Shown here in pieces: positions 24,082-35,300 of a DNA stretch of 62,000 bases (positions are counted from its first letter, which is position 1; each line of letters starts with the position of its first letter). The notes under the pieces were generated by a model, which saw only the letters and a list, made by a program, of their open reading frames with translations, did not search any database and had not been told where the DNA came from. The DNA lies in contig JBBHKE010002850.1 of NCBI GenBank assembly GCA_037447655.1, positions 1 through 62,000 of the forward strand. The letters are read 5' to 3'. A program made the translations under genes and the position numbers. The DNA is from Zygnema cylindricum. Its lineage: Eukaryota > Streptophyta > Zygnematophyceae > Zygnematales > Zygnemataceae.

Positions 24082-25559
24082 ATTGCCATTGATTATGGGT
24101 AAAATGGAGTTACTCAAAATGTTTACAAACGTACAAATGATCATAAACTTCATTAAAATTTTGCAATGGTAAACCATCGAGGTAATAGAAACAAAGAAAA
24201 ATAGTTCAACCTGTACGCGCAAGCATCCCATACATTAAAAAAAAAATAAGGGAAACGACGCTAACTGTTAGAAGGTACAGAAAATTTGAATAGTATCTTT
24301 CATTCCACACAAAGGTTCGATACAATGTACACTGTGCATCGCTATTAGTGTAAAGGTTGTTTTTTGCCACATTTTTTCTCCGTACACACTTGTCCGATTT
24401 TAATTTGAGACCGCCAATCGGAAGCTGGGAATCTTACCTTTCAATAGCAACCGCCAGATCTACAATCCGACATGTCTGTAAGTAGAAACGATTTCTTAAG
24501 TGGCGAAAAAATACTAATACTAATAGCGATGCAAGGTGTACTTTAAAACACTCCTAGTAAATAACTGCATGCACTATAATCAGATAACATGGTTACTACT
24601 GGCCAAGGCAATCAAATTCTTTAAAGAATTTACAGTTATTTTGGTTTGAAAACGATGGTGATATTGCTTTTACATTGACCAGCGGGTTGAGATTCTTGCG
24701 GATGACCACAGCCTCAATCACTATTAGTCTCTATTATTATAAATCACTGTTACGATATTACTAGGAAATATGCATTGCGAGGTTCATTCTAGTATTATTA
24801 GGTCTAATCCAGGTCCAAATGACGCAACTGAATTTGCACTGTTTAAAGAATTAAACTTAAGAAAAAAACAATTCAGTATTATTTACGCTAATTTGTGGTC
24901 AGAAGATACCGGCACCAAATTACTGTTATTAACACTAATAACGATTCACGGTTTAAATTCCAATGGATTTGAGGTAGCCCACTAGAGACAAAAAAAAACT
25001 TTATGTTTGTAAAGTCATGAAGTCTCGACAAAATTAGAAGTAAACAAAGTTGTAATCCACCACTATGAAAAAGAGATGAATTCTATTATCTATTTCCGTA
25101 GCCATAATGTACAGTTGTAATAAATTTCCAATTTATTTCAAAAGAAAGAAGAAGAAGATTAAGTAGTTAACTGGAAAATCCATTCATACATTCCTACACT
25201 AATACATTAACAAAAACTAACCACGTTAAAACCAACCTCCCTCCCTCCCCCCCTCCCTTTGGAACCATCAACGATAATTGTAAAAAAGAGCGGGATGTAA
25301 AATGCCCTTAAAGCCTCTTCCTCCTTCAGAACCATCGACAATAATTCTAAAACATTCAAGATGTAAAAGTACATTTTTAGGATTTTTTTTTTTTCGGCTT
25401 CTTTATCCAGACAAAGCGGATGAATTTGAGGCTCGAGCAATTTTTGACGCATTTTTCGCAGCGGCAAGAATAGCTTTTTTTGACTCCAAAAAATTAGGGT
25501 CATAACTAACACTGCACACACAAAAAAAAACATTTATTATTAAATTCAATATTTAAACC
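24082..25559. repeat. 1.48-kb direct duplication, copy 2
   Basis: See copy 1 (21952-23430). The copies end at the same base on both sides and then diverge completely. Confidence 0.93.
24327..24541. mobile_element. MITE family A copy inside duplication copy 2
   Basis: Identical counterpart of the element at 22197-22411, copied passively with the segment. Confidence 0.8.
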
Positions 25560-26382
25560 ATTTATCAAGAGGTTTTTAATAGGTTTTTAGTAGGTTTTAG
25601 ATAAGTTATTAAAAGGTTTTTTTTATAGTTCTTTGATAGGTCTTTGATAGAAGTTTTGATAGGTTTTTGCAAAGAACCAAAAAAAGAGTGAATTCAATTT
25701 TTAACATACTTTCAATTCTGGATATTTTTATTATTAAAACTGGATATCCCGTGCTTTGGACTAAAGCAAAATTTCCAGCAAACACATGAAAGTTTTAAAG
25801 TTCTTGAAGATTGAACTAAAAAAACAAAAAAAGGGTGAAATGGTGAAGCTTCATAATTAGTTTGTGATATTACGAAACTAGGGGATCTGAATGGGATGGT
25901 AGAGTTGAGTTTACACTTTACAAAACTTGAGAAAATTGATATCTTAATCTCATATTAATGCTTGATCCCATGACTAGAATTGATAAGATGTGTACAATTA
26001 TGAAATAGTTTGAGTCATTCCTTCATTTCAACAAATTTCCTGACGACCTTCAACTATTATTAATATAGTAGATAAGAAGCTGTTAGCCTCTTTAATAAAC
26101 CGAAAAACTTCAAAAACATAAAAAATGAACAGCCTTTTCTGTGCACCTGTAAACTTGTAATTTTTGGGTATATACAAAAAACAAAAAACAAAAACAAGGG
26201 AGTGAGCAGATTTTCTTGTGCCATTCAGTTTGCCCTTGTGAACACTTTGCTGTAAACTCGATGTTTTTTGCAATGTTTGTGGTAGTGTGCAATTTAGTAC
26301 TCTATCTCTCTCTCTCTTTTTTTTTCATTAAGTTTATCAATTGACTCTATTAAAATAATAATCTTAAATAGTTTCTGATGCC
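25560..26382. other. Intergenic, 3' flank of CASP
   Basis: 25560-25675 has tandem AATAGGTTTTTAGTAGG-type words. The remainder is AT-rich with no coding signal. It should contain the CASP 3' UTR and polyadenylation site; AATAATAATC near 26355 is AT-rich but not a defined signal. Confidence 0.45.
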
Positions 26383-29300
26383 TCAACTGAGAGGAACCCT
26401 GAAAAAACATAAGACAGACGACAAACTGGGAAGAAACGTAAGAAAAAAAAAATAATAAACAAAAGAAAGGGAAGGATTACAAACCTGTAATGACTAAGAA
26501 CAGAAAGGCGATATACGCTGAGGAAGACGAGTATATGAAGGCCTATAGAGTAGAAAAAGACAAATGTCCTTGCATGCCTATTCCCATCCATCTCAGTTAT
26601 GGGTCAGTTAAAATGACATCACCATGCATAAAAACAAATCATATGTTAGCAGATAAAGAGAGAGAAAAATAATTTCCACATAACACAGAGGAAATAAACT
26701 AACATGCTCAAATGCCTTAAAAATTAGTTTTCAGGATTAGTTGGAACGAATACTTTGCAAAAAAAAGATAGTGTTGAAACACCCCATCCATTGGCCAAAC
26801 TTAGTCTTATACGGGTCAGCTTATGTTTTTGTCTACCGGTATTCTTTTAAAACAATTTTCTATCATTAAAACAATTTTATTTTGGATCACAAGATAAAAG
26901 AACCGACAGTCCAACAAATCACAAAACAACGGCCTCTTTTCCTTTCCTTTCAGAAATGAATGGTGAAGGCTGTCAACCGTACCTATTGGCCAATAAGAAA
27001 CGACCACTTGTTAAAGTTATACGATCTCGAAGACCGAGCTCCTTATATCGTTGTTCTCTCTCCTGGGTACCCAGAAGCAAGTTCCGCATGAGAATCCTCC
27101 AAGTAGAATAAAACAAAAAAAACTTGGAATAAAAATGTTATGAATACTACCACATTGAACCTCGAAATGTCGATATCATAGGATAGGACCACAGAAAAGG
27201 CAACTGGAATGCAACACTGGTTCAAGTATTTCCCAAAGGAGATTCTGATATTTAAAACCAAGTGGGTTGTTTTGCTTGATTTGGTCAACTCTAAAGATTA
27301 AACCCTCCGAGAAAAGCAGCAAAAAACAAAATTGGTTCTTAAGGGTTACTCTCATAGTTGAAAAATTAATTGACAACAATATTGTCCATCAGAAGATTAA
27401 AAACTGAGGACGATCAGCTGTAGTTTAGTTGATCTACATCAAATGAACTGATGCAAAAACAGCAGTAAATTACTAAACTCTTTTGTTTTTTTTGCTTCAA
27501 TTTTTTTTATCATTTAGTTGGAAAGGCTACTCAAGTTCGGGCTCAGATTTGATGTATTTTCTGTCGACCTTCTATTCCAGACAAAAAAAGAAAAGAAACA
27601 TATAAAAATACTAAAGAAACCACATCTGAACATGTACGTCATTTCTTTTATGTACGTCATTCTTAGTTTGTGGCCCTTTCCTTTTTTTCTAACCAGCTAT
27701 TCATTTAGCACACGTTGATACACTCCTAAGACACATGAATTTAATTAATTGTATGTTTATTTTTTGTTTTTTTTGGTTTACAGGAACTATCTGGTGAGGT
27801 AACCATCGGTCCTGACCTTATTTGAGAATGCTGCGAATGGATTAATTGTCTCCTCATATATCTTTTTGTATCGAGCCTCTACCTCAGATCCACCACCTGC
27901 CTCCAAGTCTTCTTCCCTCTACCGAAATAAAAAAGAATAAAACAAAAATAAATAAAAGAAATTAATGATATAATGTTAAACATTATAACTCCCCTCAATT
28001 TCCATGCAAAACGGTGGCTTTTCTTAAATCCAAAATGCAAACGAAGTCAAAATCTACTCAACCGGCGATTCACTGTCATTCAAATTTTGAAAAAGAAATA
28101 TTGACACGATTGAATATGAGACATAATAAATATTGATCAAACTTGAACTCATAACACTATCTGCGGTACACGATAAACATGTTTAAAAGACGGTGGTGAA
28201 GGAACGATGAGAGGATAATATCTTCTTAACCATTGAAAAACTTGAACTCATAAAACTATCCTAGTTACAAGATACGCATGCCCAAAAGAGTGTTGTGAAT
28301 GAATGAGAAGAAAATACCTTCTTAGGTCCTCGATTTTGTGCCCCTCCCCGGTCTTTGTTGTATTCTTGAACATATCGAATCTTTTCGTAAAGTTTTACAT
28401 TATCGTTTTTTGTACGTTCTAACTCTGACAATAGTGCACTGCGGTTTCCCCTCAGTCTTCGCAATTCCTGCATTTTGAAGTGTTTTAAGGTCACACAAAG
28501 ATTTTTAAGAAAAAAAATAAAATGGTAGGAGTTAAGTTTGCATCGAAAAACATTTTTGAACCCACCTTGCATCTCTCCTAAAAAAAATCAGAAACGACGA
28601 GGGTTAAAGATAAAGATATAAACGGACATTCGATAAACAAAATGCAACAGAAAAATATATTTGCAAATAACGTCTTACATTAAAACTTCATTCACTCTAT
28701 TATCTTCCTTCCGAATCAATTTGCTCTTCTCCTATCAGCAATCGACCAGACCATAAAGGCGATTTTTCATATATAAACTTGCATTTCTAATGAAAAAAGA
28801 AAATCTATCACATGATGTTTAATTATTATCAAAACAGAAATAATATCTTGCATTTCTAATGAAAAAGAAAAATCTATCACAAGATGTTTAATTATTATCA
28901 AAGCATAGAAACAACCATTCCCCTGAAACCATGGCTGAAAATGTGACTATTACCTCCTCTACTTCCACAAGTTTTTGCCGAAAACGATCACGTTGCCCAC
29001 ATACCACCGAGAGCATTGTCTTTTCCTCTTCCTCTCCTCCTATCCCTTTACCTCCTTGACTATTATTGCTGTTATTTTGCAAAAGATCAGTCATTCTGAC
29101 ATCTGGTGCATCCCATTCATCTGTCTTAAGCGAACGTCGTTCCCCTGACCCATAACCCTGTCTCTCTCCCCACCCCAGAAAAAACTAACAGCATCAGGTT
29201 AAGATGTTGAACGGAAAATTCACACTTTCGCATTATACTCTTATATATTATGGCATCGTGACAGAAAGAGAATCATGGTTAGACAAGGCAGTTGAAATTA

Positions 29301-32300
29301 TAATAATCACCTCCCCATTCTCCACTTCCTCCCACCACCCCACTTCCCACCTCCTCCCACCTCCTCCGGCCTCCCACCACCACTTCCCACCTCCTCTCAT
29401 CCCACATCCATTCCCAATCTTCCCCCACCTCCTCCCACCATCACCTTCCACCGACTCCTCCCACCTCCCACCACCTCCTTCCCACCTCCTTCCACCTCCT
29501 TCCCACCAACCCCTCCCACCTCATTCCTCCTCCTCCCCTCCTGCCTCCATGTCCATCCTAATATTCCACAGTGTCATTATCCCGGACAGATCATCCAACC
29601 CCCTCTTTCCCCACCTCCTCACTGCCTCTTCCACCACCTCCATCCCTCCACCTCCCTCCACCCCTCCCCTCCTCCTCCCTCCCTCCACTCCCTCCCTCCT
29701 TTACCTCTATATCCATTCCAACACTCTATCCATCATCCCTCCAGATGGACAAGCTAAACCTCCCTTCTGTTCCATGCTTCTGTTTGTGGGCTGTCCATTC
29801 TTCCTTCCACCGTCCACCACCTCCCCCCCTTCCCTTCCCTCCTTCCTCCACCACCTTCATATACTAATTATACCTTCAATATCATCCTCAACGGGTAATC
29901 CACAATCTCTCCCCACCTCCCACCTCTTCCATCTCCTCCATCCTCCCACCTCCATGTCAATCCACCTAATCACCCTCTCACCTCCTCCCACTGCCTCCCT
30001 CCACCTCCCACCACCTCCATATCCTAATAATACCTTCACAATGTCATCCTCGAGACGGGCAATAAGCAATTTCTGTTCCCCCACTTTGGCCTCAAATTGT
30101 CGCATTTTTTCAAGTGCTTCCTCTGCTTCTTTTTCCTTAGCAAAGAGTTGAACCTGTTTCCCCCATAATACCCATAAAATGTTTGTTTTTTGTCTGAAAA
30201 TATTGTTCAAAAATATATTTGAGACAACAAAAATAGAGCTCAGCATCCATAACTAATTTAAAAAAAATCAATACAAGATAAAATTGAGCATGAAAATAAA
30301 AATTGAACTCAACACCCAACTAACTACTATTAAATTAAAATATAAATATTATTACAAAATATAATTGAACTAAACACCCATAACTATTACTAAATCAATG
30401 CAAAACAAATTAAACTGTTTGGAACATTTTTCCAAATGGGACGTCCTTCAAAAAACCAACTTCAGAGCTATGCAAATATGGACGAGAGAGTATAATCTTT
30501 CAAGATAATTTTTAAACTCAGTTAAAAAGCCACATAAAAGTTCTTTCCCATATAATATAGCATTTCATATTCCAATTTATATCACATCCCATACATTATT
30601 CAGGTATCAAATAATCTTAGATATTAAAAAAATCGAAAACAGAACCACACTTCAAATGATTACTAAAAAACATCAAAACAAGACAAGTTGAGAGTAAATT
30701 TGTATATTTCCACAATTGTATCTTTTCGTTTCCCTCACCTTCACTTGTGTTAACTCATGTTCCACTTTGCGATTTTTTTCTAAGAGCAAAGTTTCTAACT
30801 TTCCCATATCACCACTTCGTCCTGAAGTATCCCAGTCTTCAGTTTCAACTGCATTGTAGGCAATTGCCTGCACCCAGTATTTTTGTTAATATGTTTTTCT
30901 GAGTCTATTTTACCTTTTCTGGTTCTTTCTTTATTGATGTTTCTCTATATGAAGTCCAGAAAATGAAAAACATCGAAAAAGCATTTTGTTGATATTTTTT
31001 TAAGTCTTTTTTCCTTATTAATTTTATTTCGCTGTTTCTCAGTATCTCAATCTCCAGTATCAACTGCATTATAAGCAATTGCCTGCACCTTGCTTTTTAC
31101 TTTTTCTGAGTTTTCTGGTGCTGTTTCGCTATCTGTCAAATAAATGATAGATACACTTTGCTAGTGTTTTTATGAATCTATTTTGCATTTTTGTCTTTTT
31201 TGACTTTTCTCTATATGAAGTTCAAACAAACACAGAAAAATGAAAAATATTCAGGGCCAAATCAAGTTAAATTCCTATACATCTCTAGTAACTGAACTGT
31301 AATCACCAATTTCCTTCCATAAACGTGTCCTTATTCAATTCAGGATTCTGTTTGAGAGTACACCATCAAAAGATCGGGAGTTTCCTCAATCCGTCGACAG
31401 ATTTATGCGACAGATTCAAAAATTGAACAGATGTGAATGGCCTACAGAGAACCTGCCCTACATACAAAATCCGCTGAAAACAGATAAAATGACCGTATGG
31501 TTTGGCCATATATCTAGTACTAGCCATTATCTATCCATTACTACACTGTAAATCGCTATTAGCGTTAATAACATTCATCCGGTGCCGGTTTGTTTTGGGC
31601 CCTGAAATAAAATAGCATCAAGAACACTAGATGTTTTTTTCTTAATGCTAATCTGGTAAGCGACCGAAAATCGTCCAAGTTGCTCGAACCTAAATTATAA
31701 TTAATAACACTAAAACAGACCCTTGACGCTGAAAGCATTTCACGGTGTTCTACAAAATCGGCAGTCGAAGCATACCTGCAAAAATTTCACTTGCTTTCGT
31801 AATTCTTCAACCTGTTTGTCTGTAGCCCGGACATTCAGTTCTGCCTGTAAATTTCCCACCAGTGCTTCCTGCAGTTCGGCAAACAACCGATAAACATACA
31901 AACAAAGTGGAAAATCAGTGGAAAATCAGTTTTACACCGTACAATGATGAAGATAAACCATACAAGCAAGGCCTGATGCTGCGTCCTTAGGTTTTTAACA
32001 TGCGTCTCTCAGTTCCATGGTTCGACAAACAAGAGATAAAACATATACACTAAGTGGAAAATCGGTTTTACACCAATACACCATGCATCGATACTGATAA
32101 ACCATACAAGCAACAGGCATGACCGGGTGTATTGCTTTTACAACATGCTTCTCTCGCTTCCCTGAGTACAACAACCTGCAAGTTTGTGTATCTAAATGAT
32201 TCAGAACGCCGCCGCCTACATTTATTAACTACAATCCCCAGAGTTTTCAATTTACGTACTAAGTAAAAATTCCTAATTTTTCCACCTTTTCATCCAGTAT

Positions 32301-35300
32301 GCTGTGCAGGTTTCTCAGCTAATAATTCCAGTTTTTTCCACCTTTTCATCCACTATGCTGTGCAGATTTTTCAGCTCCGAAAGATGTTGCTCGCGTTCGG
32401 CTGAAAGCATCGTTTCCACATTATGAAGCTCCATGTGAAGCTCTGAAATGACTCTTTCTTTGACGCTAAGTGTCGCCTCAAGACTATTTGCTTCAGCATC
32501 CATCCTGTTCTCTTACAATTGAGAAACAAGCAACACGAGGCACAGAAATCAGACAAACATAGTCCTGCCATTATAAAGCTTTGATGAGATTGCAGTCCAC
32601 ACTAATTGTGGCACAAACATAGTCCTGCCATTTTCAAGCTATGAGGGAGCTTGGATTCCACACTAATTTTGGCGTTGGTTTAAAAATAGGCAGTAACATT
32701 TCCCGTGCGTTTTTCAGAGTTTTTAACCATTTTAGAATATATACCGATTGTGGTACTGGATTCATATCAGACAAAAGCATTTTTCCTGTGTTTCCAAAAG
32801 TATTTTAAGATGTGAAATGCCACACAAATTTCGGTGTCTGCTTCCGTAATCTTCAACCTTTAAAAGCAAGAATGGCAAGTGCAGTTGCACTGTACATAGC
32901 AAATGCAAACCGCACCAGAACAACAAGGACCTATTAGCTTTTCGAGATGAAATACATTCCAAAAGGTTCCAAGGAAATCAATACAATTTTCATTTTGCTA
33001 CATTAACATCAATTATTTGCTTAAAAGCAAAATCAGCAAAACTGAGCAAGTCCCTGTGTTGCATTGGTCACACAATTTTTTTCCGTAAACTCATAATTTC
33101 TACAATCACAAAGCCAGCAAGAAAAAAATAAAAGAGAAGCCGACAGCTTACTGGTCCAAATGTGGAGTCTCTTGAGATTGTGAAGCCTGCAGCTGTGCCT
33201 TTAGGGTTTCCTGCACCAAAAAACCACACCTAAAAACCTTCAGAATTCAGCTTTTTATAGAACCCATGTGGTAAAATTCTGAATCTTATACTGTTCCCGG
33301 CATGCTAATGCCACACAGTGATGGGAAAAGTCAATATCTGCATGAAGCCTTTGAAAATGTTGAGCACCTTTTCTCTTTCCAGACTGAGAAGGCGTGATGT
33401 AGCTCGGTCCACCTCGTCAGTCAATAAAGTCATTTCAGACTGTTTTGAAGCCCTGTCCTCCTCTGCAAGCCATATTTGCCGCCAAATTGATAAATACTCT
33501 TACTGACTGAATCTATAGGACAGATTAACCTGTTAAAAAGTACACTGCCTACATACTGTCTACTAGTTTACATGCAGTCCATACCCTCTCAATAAAGTCT
33601 ACATATTGTCCACTACTGTCTAGGTACTGTCTGCATATTGTCTGCATAAATGTCTACATAATGTCTACATACTATCTGCATACTGTCAACATAGTGCCAA
33701 TATGCATACCTGACTGTGCTCTCAACTCAAAGAGTTGACTTTGACCAAGTTCATGCAATCTTTGCATGTTTTGAACACTTTCACGAGCAGCTCTGAGTTG
33801 TTCATGAAGTTGATTTTCCCTGCAAAAACAAAAAAGAAAAATCTCGAGGTTGTCAGGGCAATTCCATCATTCTAAATGAGATGTAAGCCATATAAACATC
33901 CACGTGGTTGTGAAGGTAACTCTATCATTCTAATACAGAGGTAAGCCATATGTGGATCCGCGAGGTTGTGAAGGTAACTGTATCATCTAAAAAGGATACA
34001 AGCAATATAAACTCCCTCGAGGTTGTGAAGGTAAATCTGTCATTCTAAAAAAGATGTAAGCCATACAAACATTGTCAGCCTTATGAAGGTAACTCTATCC
34101 TTCTAAAGTAAATGATTGCCAATTATACATATTAACAGCTTGAAGGTAACACCCTACCATTCAAAAAAATGAAGGCAAGTTTAAAATGAAAACGCATAAG
34201 AAACCACTTTGATCAGCACGGATATATAAATGATGCCGGATTGTTAGAGCAAGATCCCAAATATATATTCTTCAAGGGCCAACCATATCTCAAATTTACC
34301 AGTCGTAAGAATCAAAAGGCTCGTTCACTGAGCACCTTCAAATGTACAGCTTAAAACCGTGAGCCATTGTAAGGGGATCAAATGTTAAAATTCATCCATA
34401 AAATTTCAAAAACTACTTCAAATAGAATTGCTTGCATTAGATTTCTTGGTATTAGTCCCGAGTGAAGTTCAAAGTGGGGCGCTTCAAGGCTAAAGGATGG
34501 TACCTGTCTTTGAGAGTTTCAAAACTTTTCTGGCTTTCTTCAGCAAGGACCTGCTGTTTCATGGATACCATTTCCTTCACCTTTTCTTCCATCTGTTGAA
34601 CATTTTTAAAGTCAAAAAATTAACAGAAGAATTTTTGTTGCACTCTTGACAGGCATTTTGTACTTCATTAAGGAAAAAATTGAGGAAATTGATTTCCTGA
34701 GTGTCCCACAATCTTCTAATTTAATTAAGCAGAAGTCGTGGCAACAGCCTCACTGGATATTGAAATTTCTACGCTAAGAGAACCAAGATAATGGCCATTT
34801 TCCCTTTTGTGTCAAACACAATTTCTTGAATGTATCAATAGCAATCTGAATATGGTTGGCCATAGACAGTGGATCTCTCCCCATTTTGAACATACACAGG
34901 CTATGAATTAATTTGCCAAAAATCTAAATTTGCTGTACATAAGAAAAACAAAGTTTATCATTTGTCCAACTGGGAAGTGATAACTTGACTCCAGACGAAG
35001 TTCCAAAACTGAACATGACCTCTGTAATAACCCAGTGAAACAGTATGCAAAAAGGATGACACCAGGTAGAAAATTGGATAAGTTTAAGATTTTCAAAAAA
35101 GAGCTCACCTGCTGTTCTAATTGACGATTTCGTTCCTCTAAACGGCGGACAGTAGCTTGCTGGTTCTTTAAATGAGCAGATTCTGTGCGGAACTGTTCGA
35201 GTTCCTGTTTCATCTTCCTGTTCTCTTGCTCCAATTCTGTGGCGCGAGAAGATGCCTCCTGCAAAAGTCATCACCGAACAGCACAGGCAGATGAATATAG

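Noticed and set aside
21952-25559. LTR retrotransposon with 1.48-kb LTRs
   Set aside because: No TG/CA ends, primer-binding site or polypurine tract, and the internal spacer of 651 bp has no coding remnants.
26364-26484. Unspliced C-terminal extension of CASP
   Set aside because: A GTTTGT donor follows LSHYR and a good acceptor (TTTTTTCAG) gives a short tail of normal length. Kept as an alternative only.
29204-30151. A 315-codon + strand open frame
   Set aside because: Pure Pro/Ser/His low complexity from the CCACCTCC minisatellite, lying antisense in a CASP intron.
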